Source of the DNA: Lentisphaerota bacterium
Lineage (GTDB): Bacteria > Verrucomicrobiota > Kiritimatiellia > PWTM01
Direction of reading: 5' to 3'
Assembly (NCBI GenBank): GCA_016873715.1
Contig: VGWF01000003.1
Location: forward strand, 19,293 to 83,292
Length of the DNA: 64,000 nucleotides
Under the pieces are notes generated by a model, which was not told where the DNA came from, did no database searches, and saw only the letters and a list, made by a program, of their open reading frames with translations. How positions within the stretch are numbered: the stretch's first letter is position 1; every line of letters starts with the position of its first letter. Both the position numbers and the translations under genes were made by a program. Positions 42,706-53,209 of this stretch are shown here, piece by piece.

Positions 42706-44864
42706 GCCCCGCCCCGGACCCAGCCCCGGACCTCGTCCGACAACGGCAGCACCGCGGCGACGCGCGCCGGACGGTCGCCGTCGACGCCCGGCACGGCGAC
42801 CTCGTCGCCCGCCACGCGGCCCTCGACGGCCTGCGCGAGACGGGTGTCCGACGAGATGATGCCGAGCGCCTCGTCGCGGTCCCACGCGCCGAGGATGTAG
42901 AACCGCTCGCGGTGCCCGTCGGCATGCTCGATCTCCACGCCCGCGCCGGGACCGGCGCGCTCGGGGACGGGGCCGTCGAACCCGGTCGGCTGGACCTGCT
43001 TGAGCGCCGACTCCAGCTCGCCCCGCCGCCGCATCAGGATGCCCTGGGCCTCCTTGGCGGCCTTGTATTCGAAGTTCTCGCGAAGGTCGCCGTAGCTGCG
43101 CGCGACGCCGATGTCGCGGCTGTTCTGCGGGATGTCGACCTCGACGATCCTGAGGAGCTGCGCCTGGCGTTCGAGGTAGCTGCGGGTGGACGTCACGGGG
43201 AGCTTCCGGGCCGGAGTCGGCGCGCCGCCGCGGAGCAGGTCCTCCATCTCCGGGCGCACCTTGACGATGCGGCCGAGGATCGCCTGCCGCTCGAGCGGCG
43301 GCCACGCGGTGGTCTCCTTGAGCCGGAGGAACATCTCGCGGCGGCCGTCGTCGTCGAGGCCGTCGAAGAGGTCCTTGAGCCACTCGGTCTTCGCGAACCG
43401 CTCGCGCAACGCGTTCTGGGCCTTGAGCCGCTCGCCGCAGTGGTCCTTCTCCAGCGCCGCGACCGCGAGACGCGCGTAGTCGAACCAGCGGCCGAGCGCC
43501 CACGACGTCCAGCGGTCCGGATTGCGGTGAAGCCAGAGGAGGACCTCGACGTCGGCCAGGCGGGACCCGACCAGGCCGCGGATCCGCTCGGCGCACGCGG
43601 CCTCATGACCGCCGGCGAGAAGGAGTTCGAGGATGTCGGACAGGACGGGGGCCTTGACGGCGTCCAGCGCGGCGACCAGCGTGCCGACGAACTCCGGGCC
43701 GGCGCGACGCAGCAGCATCGTGAGGAAGGGCTGGATGTCGCGGGCGGGCAGGTCGTGGACGGCCGCCACGAAGGCCTCCGGCCGGCGCCAGTCCTCGATG
43801 CGCGCCCCGGTCGGCAGGGCCGCCTCGTCGAGGCCCATCCGGTCCGCCGCGAGCACGGCGCGCACGACGAGGCCGGGATGCCGGCCCTCCGCGCCCTTGA
43901 TGACGAACGCCAGGCGGCTCGCGACGGCCTCCCGGGCCTCGGCGTCGGCCGCATCGACCTTGCCCTCGTCGAGGGCGGCGCCGACCCGCACGAGGATCGA
44001 CGCCATGTCGCGGTCGGCCGCAAGATCCGCGATCCACCCGCGGTCGCCCTCCGGCGGCGCCTCCCGCAGGCGCAGGGGCTCGGTGCGCTTCGCGGGGATC
44101 TCGACGGTCCCGTCCTTCTTGAGCGCCTTGCGCGCGCCGTCCCAGAAGGCCTTCCAGTCCGCCTCGGGAACGATCCGCGGGGACAACCGCTCCTGCAGCT
44201 GGATCACCACCATGGGGCCGAAGCTCGCCACGGCGAGGCGGACGATCTCGCCCGGGCGCTCGCGGACCGCCGCCCGGATGCCGTCGGGGTCGCGGTGGAA
44301 CCGGGTCAGCAGGTGCGACTCGCCCAGCGGCTGGAGCGTCTCCGCCGCGTAGGCGTAGGTCATGCGGTGGCCGGCCTTGGTCTCGAAGTCGATCTCGACC
44401 CGCTTCTCGAAGTGGTCCATCCGTCGCACAAGGCCGAAGCCCCAGGTCTTGTCGTAGCAGGGCGAGGCCTCGCGGAGCGCAACGAGCGTGGCCAGGCGGC
44501 GCACCGCCTCGACCGGCGCGACCCTGCCCAGCCCGACGTGATCGACGAGAATCCGGCGCTCGGTGTCGGGACCGGCCATCGCAAGCCACTCGTCGCGCAC
44601 CGCGTTCTCGGAGCCCTTGTCCGCCCCCATCCACGACGCGCGCAGGCGGAGGACGCCGAGGGCTTCGAGAACCATGCCGCGCTCGAAGAGCACATCCTGA
44701 AGCAGCTTGCCCCGCGAGTCGGCCTGGGCCACCGCGGCACGGCCCGCGAGGCCTTCCAGGGAGGCGGTCAGGCGCGGCAGGTCGATCGTCGGACGCTCAA
44801 GCTGTTCGAGAAACCACTCTTCGCTGTCGGGGGCGGAACCGCCCGGGAGGGCCTCGTCGTTCAT
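42702..44864 (-). CDS. greA: Long GreA-type transcription elongation factor
   Basis: 720 residues. Residues ~1-560 are a large helical domain with no common motif. From ~590 a complete GreA/GreB fold follows. The coiled coil has the acidic tip GDLRENFEYKAAKEAQG (592-608; Asp593 and Glu596 match the pair that reaches the polymerase active site). The C-terminal FKBP-like part has GIISSDTRLAQAVEGR and VAGDEVAVPG. GreA rescues backtracked RNA polymerase by stimulating transcript cleavage. Long GreA proteins of about this size are known in Chlamydiae, supporting a PVC origin. Its promoter predicts a leaderless message. Confidence 0.88.
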   Translation of the reverse strand: MNDEALPGGSAPDSEEWFLEQLERPTIDLPRLTASLEGLAGRAAVAQADSRGKLLQDVLFERGMVLEALGVLRLRASWMGADKGSENAVRDEWLAMAGPDTERRILVDHVGLGRVAPVEAVRRLATLVALREASPCYDKTWGFGLVRRMDHFEKRVEIDFETKAGHRMTYAYAAETLQPLGESHLLTRFHRDPDGIRAAVRERPGEIVRLAVASFGPMVVIQLQERLSPRIVPEADWKAFWDGARKALKKDGTVEIPAKRTEPLRLREAPPEGDRGWIADLAADRDMASILVRVGAALDEGKVDAADAEAREAVASRLAFVIKGAEGRHPGLVVRAVLAADRMGLDEAALPTGARIEDWRRPEAFVAAVHDLPARDIQPFLTMLLRRAGPEFVGTLVAALDAVKAPVLSDILELLLAGGHEAACAERIRGLVGSRLADVEVLLWLHRNPDRWTSWALGRWFDYARLAVAALEKDHCGERLKAQNALRERFAKTEWLKDLFDGLDDDGRREMFLRLKETTAWPPLERQAILGRIVKVRPEMEDLLRGGAPTPARKLPVTSTRSYLERQAQLLRIVEVDIPQNSRDIGVARSYGDLRENFEYKAAKEAQGILMRRRGELESALKQVQPTGFDGPVPERAGPGAGVEIEHADGHRERFYILGAWDRDEALGIISSDTRLAQAVEGRVAGDEVAVPGVDGDRPARVAAVLPLSDEVRGWVRGGA

Positions 44865-44870
44865 CGGGGT

Positions 44871-44900
44871 AGTTTATCCAAGCGCTTCCTCCGCTGTCAA
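44871..44900 (-). promoter_or_regulatory. Sigma-70-like promoter giving a leaderless greA mRNA
   Basis: On the minus strand TTGACA (44895-44900), an 18-base spacer and TAAACT (44871-44876). The ATG (44864) begins seven bases after the -10, at the expected transcription start. The -35 box directly abuts the target duplication of the mobile element at 44911. Confidence 0.65.
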
Positions 44901-44910
44901 ACGGGCAGCG

Positions 44911-45303
44911 CGGGGCAGACGCACCTCGTTCCTGTCGAAACCGGGCCGTGTGCGCGGGATCCGCAGGATTCCCCTTCCATCGCCGGGAAAGGGAGATCCC
45001 AGCCGAACGATCCTTGAATCAAGGCGAAGGCGATGCCGCGGCGCGCACCGGGTGGCCCCGAGTCCGCGAGGGGCCCGGCCGGGAACGCGGCAGACCGCCC
45101 CGGATGCAAGGCGACGAAGGGGGCGCAGGACTTGTGTCCGCGCCCCCTTCGGCAACGCCGCAGGCGGGGCGGGATCCCGCGCGATCCGGCCGGCCTGGTG
45201 CGCGTCGCACCCCCGCAACCGCAAGGGCTCCTGCGTCCACCAGTCACTCCGCGCCCCGCCGACCGAAAGGCGCCGCGACCTCGAGGAAGATGCGTCTGCC
45301 CTG
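44911..45303 (+). mobile_element. Non-autonomous mobile element (MITE-like), copy 1
   Basis: 393 bp without a credible gene. Both ends carry inverted repeats: left CGGGGCAGACGCACCTCG, and right, reverse-complemented, CAGGGCAGACGCATCTTCC. An exact 10-bp direct repeat ACGGGCAGCG flanks it (44901-44910 and 45304-45313), as left by transposition. Copy 2 at 52719 matches it over about 190 bp on the left and 180 bp on the right. The centre (45090-45124) differs and here contributes to a long hairpin: GAAGGGGGCGC (45116-45126) with GCGCCCCCTTC (45140-45150). It fills the 454-bp gap between greA and the hybrid kinase. No transposase for it is seen in this window. Confidence 0.8.
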
Positions 45304-45318
45304 ACGGGCAGCGCGGAA

Positions 45319-48386
<3,068 letters not shown>

Positions 48387-48390
<4 letters not shown>

Positions 48391-49475
48391 TCCCCACCTG
48401 TCACAAGGATCGCCGTCCATCCCAGCGCGGGGACGGCCTCCGCCAGCACCGTCCGGCGGCCGCCGGCGGTCTGCAGCCTCGCGCGGTTCCCGCCCTCCCG
48501 GAACAGGGTCGCGGCCAGCCGGCGGACGTTGGGGTTGGGCGACCGGAGCATGCTGTAGTCCTCGCTGCGGTAGCGGTCGCTCTTCACCGTGGTGACGTAG
48601 TGGTGGTCGGCCATCGGGGGCATGTCCAGCGCCCGGACCGCCGCCTCGGTGGCGGCCACGATGACGCCGCGGCGATCGACCAGCGCCCACGCCCGGTCCG
48701 AGGGCTGGAGGTAGCGCTCGACGATCGCCCCGACGGTGAGGTCGATCCCGACGACGCCCTCCAGCACGTCCCCCGTGTAGACCGGCGCGATGCAGGAGAC
48801 CGTCCACCCCCGCCCCGCCGGGTCCACGTAGGGCTCATCGACCCAGACCGTCCGGCGCTCGCGATTGTGCTCGGCGTCCGCCAGGTAGTAGAAGCGGAAC
48901 GTAGGGATTCGCATCTTCGCCTCGTACTGCGACAGCACGTCGAACGGAGGGAAGATCCGGATGATCGACCGGCGGTGGTTGTAGTAGGCCTGCGAGACCT
49001 CGGGCAGCGCCGCGACGGCCGACCGCAGATCCGCGTCGAGCCCCTCCGTGACCCAGGCCGTCCGCCGGACCGCGTCGTCGATCGGATCCGCCCCCGAAAC
49101 CCACAATGCCGGACCGCTGTCGTCCACCGCCTTGTAGTAGCAGCCGTTCGGGGCCATCCGGTACTGGTTCGTCTCCACCCGCGGCAGGATGCGGTCGGCC
49201 TCGGCGTGAACCTGCGCGGCCGCCCGGGCCAGGGACGTGACCCGCGACTCGATCCGCACCGCATCGCGCCCGATCCACTGCACCACCCTGCGCAGGTCCG
49301 CGCGGTCCGCGGCCTCGTCCGGCCCCCGGCAGCCGCTGCCCGCCGCCAGCATCGCGGCCAGACCGGCCAGGACCCACCGGCCGGCGGGGACTCGCCCCCG
49401 CCCGGACGAAACGGACGGGGCGGGGCCCGCGATGCCGCCCGCCATCCCCCCTGCCCTCTGGATCATCCGATACAT
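48387..49475 (-). CDS. Cache-type sensor lipoprotein next to the hybrid kinase
   Basis: 362 residues. A long N-terminus leads into [16 protein letters not shown], a lipoprotein signal. The mature part resembles a double Cache (PDC) sensor: [20 protein letters not shown], the strand-rich [36 protein letters not shown] and [26 protein letters not shown] before a helix is the dCache hallmark (like GVVGIDL in chemoreceptors). There is no kinase or signalling domain of its own. Since it overlaps the hybrid kinase gene by ATGA, it probably presents a ligand to that kinase. Starts at 49475 and 49466 are both possible. Confidence 0.75.
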
Positions 49476-49688
49476 GCCGCCCACCCATGGGCCGGAGCAT
49501 CCTACATGCCAGCCCGGCACGCAACCTTGCTCGCGACGCTCGAGGACATCTCCGCAGGCGGCCGGGGCCGGGCCGTACCGGAGGGCCGGAATGGGGAACG
49601 GATGCCGCACCGCGGCGGATGGACAGCCGGGAATACGCCCGCAACCGCGGAGCCGCGGGGCCGTGAAGGATCGCCGGCGACGCCCGGT

Positions 49689-50216
49689 CTACTTCGCCGG
49701 AGCCGGTGACGGAGTCGGCGCCGCCGGAGCCGCGGGCGCGGGCGCCGCGGGGGCGGCGGCCGGAGTCGCCACCGGGGCCGCGGGAGCGGCCGGAGGCGTC
49801 GCCGCCGGGCTCACCGGGACGGTCACGGGAATCGTGGGGGCCGCCCCGTCCGGAGCGACCGCGGGCGCCGGGGCGGGCATACCGCCGGGCACGGCGGGCT
49901 GCGGTCCGGGCGTCTGGGGCGCGGTCGCCGCCGGGGCGTCGGCCCGGGCGCCTTCCGCCTTCTCCATCAGGCTCCGCTCGCGGCCGGCGAAGAGGACCGC
50001 CAGCAGCACCGTGTTGATCATGAACGCCGAGCCGAGCCAGATCGTGCCGCGCGTCAGCACGTTGCCGGCGCGCGATCCGAAGATGCTCTCGCCGACGTTG
50101 GACCCGAACGCCATCCCCATGCCCTGGTCGCGCGCCTTCTGCAGGAGCACGATCCCGATCACGAGGAGGCCGATCAGCGCCTCCACCACCACCAGCAGGC
50201 CTCTGAGGATTTCCAT
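49689..50216 (-). CDS. secG: Protein-export membrane protein SecG
   Basis: 175 residues. The SecG core (residues 1-80) has LLVVVEALIGLLVIGIVLLQ, then KARDQGMGMAFGSNVGESIF and a second helix LGSAFMINTVLLAVLFAG. After that comes a ~95-residue low-complexity Pro/Ala/Val tail. It is a subunit of the SecYEG translocon. It follows tpiA after 34 bases, a tpiA-secG linkage found in many bacteria. Confidence 0.93.
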   Translation of the reverse strand: MEILRGLLVVVEALIGLLVIGIVLLQKARDQGMGMAFGSNVGESIFGSRAGNVLTRGTIWLGSAFMINTVLLAVLFAGRERSLMEKAEGARADAPAATAPQTPGPQPAVPGGMPAPAPAVAPDGAAPTIPVTVPVSPAATPPAAPAAPVATPAAAPAAPAPAAPAAPTPSPAPAK

Positions 50217-50250
50217 CGCAGGTCTCCGGGCTGTTCTCGCCGGCCGCCGG

Positions 50251-51003
50251 TCAGGCGCCGGCCTTGACGATGGCGACGAACGAGGCCGCCTGGAGCGCCG
50301 CGCCGCCGATCAGCCCGCCGTCGATGTCCGGCTGGCCGAGCAGTTCGCGGGCGTTGTCCGGCTTCATGCTGCCGCCGTACTGGATGCGGATGCCGTCCGC
50401 CGCGCCGCCCGCGAGTTCTCGCAGCAGCCTGCGGATGAAGGCGTGCACCTCCTGCGCCTGGGCGGAGGTGGCGGTCTTGCCCGTGCCGATCGCCCAGACG
50501 GGCTCGTAGGCAAGGACCAGCTTGTCCCAATCGGCGCCCGCCAGGCCCTGGAGGCCGGCGCGCACCTGCCGCTCGATCACCTGGAAGGTCGTCCCCGCCT
50601 CGCGCTCGGCCAGCGTCTCGCCGACGCAGACGATGGGCTTGAGGCCCGCGGCCAGTGCGGCGCGCGCGCGCTTGTTGACGGTCTCGTCGGTCTCGCCGAA
50701 GTACTGGCGCCGCTCGCTGTGGCCGACGATGACGTGGGTGCAGCCCTTTTCCCGGAGCATGTCGGCCGAGATCTCGCCGGTGAAGGCGCCGGACTTCTCC
50801 CAGTGGACGTTCTGCGCGCCGATGCCGATCGGCGACCCTGCGACCCCGTCCTGCACGGCCCCCAGGCTGGTGAACGGCGGGCACAGCACGCACTCGACCG
50901 CGTTGAACCCGCCCAGGGCGGCCTTGATCTCCGCCACGAGCGTCTTCGCCTCGTGCGCGGTCCGGTTCATCTTCCAGTTTCCGGCGACGATCTTCTTGCG
51001 CAT
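50251..51003 (-). CDS. tpiA: Triosephosphate isomerase
   Basis: 250 residues, the standard length. GNWKMN (Lys11), [12 protein letters not shown] (catalytic His), [12 protein letters not shown] (catalytic Glu) and the phosphate-gripping [12 protein letters not shown] are present. It interconverts dihydroxyacetone phosphate and glyceraldehyde-3-phosphate. The ATG at 51003 has a GGGAGAG ribosome binding site. Confidence 0.95.
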   Translation of the reverse strand: MRKKIVAGNWKMNRTAHEAKTLVAEIKAALGGFNAVECVLCPPFTSLGAVQDGVAGSPIGIGAQNVHWEKSGAFTGEISADMLREKGCTHVIVGHSERRQYFGETDETVNKRARAALAAGLKPIVCVGETLAEREAGTTFQVIERQVRAGLQGLAGADWDKLVLAYEPVWAIGTGKTATSAQAQEVHAFIRRLLRELAGGAADGIRIQYGGSMKPDNARELLGQPDIDGGLIGGAALQAASFVAIVKAGA

Positions 51004-51028
51004 GACTCTCCCATCCTCAAAAGGCGGC

Positions 51029-51059
51029 ATACTAAGCACCAACCCGGCGGGCGAATCAA
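51029..51059 (-). promoter_or_regulatory. Possible promoter for tpiA-secG
   Basis: On the minus strand TTGATT (51054-51059), a 19-base spacer and TAGTAT (51029-51034), 25 bases before the tpiA ATG. The spacer is long. Confidence 0.4.
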
Positions 51060-51134
51060 GCTTTTCCTCTCGCAGGCCGCCGCCCGGCGGGTCCGACGGC
51101 GGCGTCCGCCCCGCGGTCGCCCGGCGCGCGGCCG

Positions 51135-51181
51135 GGGGTTCCCACGCGAACGGGGCGGGAACCCCGCGGGCCCCGCCCCGT
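51135..51181 (-). terminator. Overlapping, mutually exclusive hairpins after ilvC
   Basis: GGGGTTCCC (51135-51143) pairs with GGGAACCCC (51157-51165), and ACGGGGCGG (51150-51158) pairs with CCGCCCCGT (51173-51181). The two 9-bp stems share bases, so only one can form. They lie 21 bases past the ilvC stop. There is no U-tract, so they may protect the 3' end or act as a switch rather than terminate alone. Confidence 0.4.
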
Positions 51182-51201
51182 CAATCCGACACCGGTCCGG
51201 A

Positions 51202-52299
51202 TCAGTACGAACGGCCGGAAACGCCCTTGGTCTCCTTGCCGATGGCCTTCGCGGCCTCCTTCGGGCGGAGGTCGCGGACCGCCGCGCCGGCGCGCCACAT
51301 CTCCGAGTCGCGGATGGCGGCCAGTTCCTTCGCGACGACCTTCGGGTACCCGGCGGCGCCGCAGACCTCGATCACGCGCTTGGCCTCGGCCCCGCTCTTC
51401 ACGCGCCGGTAGAGCTCCTTGAAGACGGGCAGCACGGCCTTCCGGAACCGCGGCTTCCAGTCCAGCGCGCCGCGCTGGGCCGTCGCCGAGCAGTTCGAGT
51501 ACATCCAATCCATGCCCTTCTCGTCGACGAGGCGGATCAGGCTCTGGGTGAGTTCCTCGACCGTCTCGTTGAACGCCTCGCTCGGCGTGTGGCCGGCGGC
51601 GCGGAGCACGTCGTACTGCGCCTCCATGACGCCCGCGAGGCAGCCCATCAGGACGCCGCGCTCGCCGGTGAGGTCGCTGTTGGTCTCGTGCGGGAACGTG
51701 GTCGGGAACAGGTAGCCCGAGCCCACCGCGATGCCGACGGCGATGCAGCGCTCCCCGGCGCGGCCGGTCGCGTCCTGGAAGACCGCGTAGCTCGAGTTGA
51801 TGCCGACGCCGGCCAGGAAGTTGCGGCGGACGTTGAGGCCCGAGCCCTTCGGCGCGACCATGATCACGTCGACGCCCTTCGGCGGCACGACGCCCGTCTG
51901 CTTGCGATAGGTGATCGAGAACCCGTGCGAGAAATAGAGGGCCTTCCCGGGGGTCAGGAACTTCTTCACGACCGGCCACACGGCGCGCTGGGCGGCGTCG
52001 GAGACCAGCATCTGGATGATCGTGCCGCGATCGCAGGCCTCCTCGACCTCGAACAGCGTCTTGCCGGGCACCCAGCCGTCGGCGACGGCGCGGTCCCAGT
52101 CGCGCGGGAACTTCTTCGACTGGCCGATGATCACGTGGATGCCGTTGTCCTTCATGTTCAGGGCCTGCGCCGGCCCCTGGACGCCGTACCCGATCACCGC
52201 GACGACCTCCTTCTTCAGGATCTTGCGCGCCTTCGCGAGCGGGAACTCCTTCCGCGTCACCACGGTTTCCTTCGTTCCGCCAAAGTCGATGATCGCCAT
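51202..52299 (-). CDS. ilvC: Ketol-acid reductoisomerase
   Basis: 365 residues. VIGYGVQGPAQALNMKDNG is the NADPH-binding start of IlvC. YFSHGFSITYRKQ, VIMVAPKGSG and the C-terminal knotted domain (TFPHETNSDLTGERGVLMG; QALIRLVDEKG-like) follow. The catalytic acids are in DLTGE and the region after ETVEELTQ. It carries out the second common step of valine, leucine and isoleucine synthesis. No other ilv gene is adjacent. It is a single gene with its own promoter. Confidence 0.95.
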   Translation of the reverse strand: MAIIDFGGTKETVVTRKEFPLAKARKILKKEVVAVIGYGVQGPAQALNMKDNGIHVIIGQSKKFPRDWDRAVADGWVPGKTLFEVEEACDRGTIIQMLVSDAAQRAVWPVVKKFLTPGKALYFSHGFSITYRKQTGVVPPKGVDVIMVAPKGSGLNVRRNFLAGVGINSSYAVFQDATGRAGERCIAVGIAVGSGYLFPTTFPHETNSDLTGERGVLMGCLAGVMEAQYDVLRAAGHTPSEAFNETVEELTQSLIRLVDEKGMDWMYSNCSATAQRGALDWKPRFRKAVLPVFKELYRRVKSGAEAKRVIEVCGAAGYPKVVAKELAAIRDSEMWRAGAAVRDLRPKEAAKAIGKETKGVSGRSY

Positions 52300-52342
52300 G
52301 TTCTCCGGTTCCTTTCCTGCCGCCGAACGGCAAAACAGCCGG

Positions 52343-52373
52343 GCAGTATGCGGCCTCCCCCGCCCGGCGTCAA
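52343..52373 (-). promoter_or_regulatory. Promoter for ilvC
   Basis: On the minus strand TTGACG (52368-52373), a 19-base spacer and TACTGC (52343-52348). A small hairpin (TGCCG/CGGCA) and a GGAAAGGA ribosome binding site follow in the leader. No T-box or leader peptide is apparent. Confidence 0.5.
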
Positions 52374-52439
52374 TTCCGTCCGACAGTCCGTCGGCCGGCC
52401 GGCCATCCCCCCGCGCAAGATCGGCGGTGGCCCCGCAGG

Positions 52440-52498
52440 GTAGTCCTCACGCTCCGCGTGATGACCGGAGATGCCCTCACGCGGAGCGTGCGGACTAC
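52440..52498. repeat. Long inverted repeat between ilvC and tig
   Basis: Arms of 22 bp (GTAGTCCTCACGCTCCGCGTGA, 52440-52461; its inverse at 52477-52498) match with one mismatch around a 15-base spacer. Part of the spacer, GACCGGAGATGC, recurs at 52533-52544. From memory, similar CACGCTCCGCGTGA palindromes are scattered in planctomycete genomes. The stretch 52499-52718 shows nothing else I recognise. Confidence 0.75.
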
Positions 52499-52718
52499 GT
52501 TGGCGCCCGCCCCCGGCCGTCACCCTGCGCAGGACCGGAGATGCGCCCCGGCCGGCCGCTCCGCGATTCCCGCGGTCAGGGCCGGACGGCGTGAATGCGG
52601 TGGAACACCGGGCCGGTGGCATCCTGGACCGACACGGCGCGGAAGTTGGGCCGCGCTTCGATCCGGGGAAACCCGCGCGAGAGCGCGCGCCGGCCGCAGG
52701 AGGGTCACGCGTGCTCCC

Positions 52719-53129
52719 CAGGGCAGACGCATCTTGTTCCTGTCGAAACCGAGCCGTGTGCTCGGGATCCTCAGGATTCCCCTTCCATCGCCGGGAAAGG
52801 GAGATCCCAGCCGAACGATCCTTGAATCAAGGCGAAGGCGATGCCGCGGCGCGCACCGGGTGGCCCCGAGCCCGCGAGGGGCCCGGCCGGGAACGCGCAT
52901 CGTGCCGAAGGCTGGCGTGCCACGCCGGAGCCCCGCCCTCCGGGGCGAAGGCGGGACTCGTGTCCGCGCCCCCTTCGGCAACGCCGCAGGCGGGGCGGGA
53001 TCCCGCGCGATCCGGCCGGCCTGGTGCGCGTCGCACCCCCGCAACCGCAAGCACTCCAGCGTCCACGTGCGACTCCGCGCTCCGCCGACCGAAAGGTGCC
53101 ACTACCTTGAGGAAGACGCGTCGGCCCTG
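52719..53129 (+). mobile_element. Non-autonomous mobile element (MITE-like), copy 2
   Basis: 411 bp. The left end is CAGGGCAGACGCATCTTG, and the right end reverse-complemented is CAGGGCCGACGCGTCTTCC. Flanking direct repeats GCGTGCTCCC (52709-52718) and GCGTGCTCCG (53130-53139) match at 9 of 10 bases. The outer parts are nearly identical to copy 1, and the middle (about 52898-52950) is replaced by a different 53-base segment, which accounts exactly for the 18-bp length difference. Internal conserved pairings include GGGATC with GATCCC and CCTTG-AAT-CAAGG. There is no coding signature. It ends 19 bases before the -35 box of the tig promoter. Confidence 0.8.
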
Positions 53130-53148
53130 GCGTGCTCCGGGACGCGGC

Positions 53149-53177
53149 TTGACCGGCATGGAGGCGGGGCCTATCCT
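53149..53177 (+). promoter_or_regulatory. Sigma-70-like promoter for tig-clpP-clpX
   Basis: TTGACC (53149-53154), a 17-base spacer and TATCCT (53172-53177), 33 bases before the tig GTG. An AAAGGA ribosome binding site follows. The mobile element's right target duplication ends nine bases upstream of the -35. Confidence 0.65.
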
Positions 53178-53209
53178 GTCGCGCTTGTTTCCAGCAGAAA
53201 GGACCACCC

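Noticed and set aside
44874..45224. Open frames inside the mobile elements (also 52520-53050) sharing a similar start
   Set aside because: They are similar only because the DNA elements are similar. The frame is broken by the variable centre, and the composition (Arg/Gly/Pro) is not protein-like.
52300..52342. Riboswitch or T-box in the ilvC leader
   Set aside because: The leader is short, with only one small hairpin; no T-box or leader-peptide codons for branched-chain amino acids.
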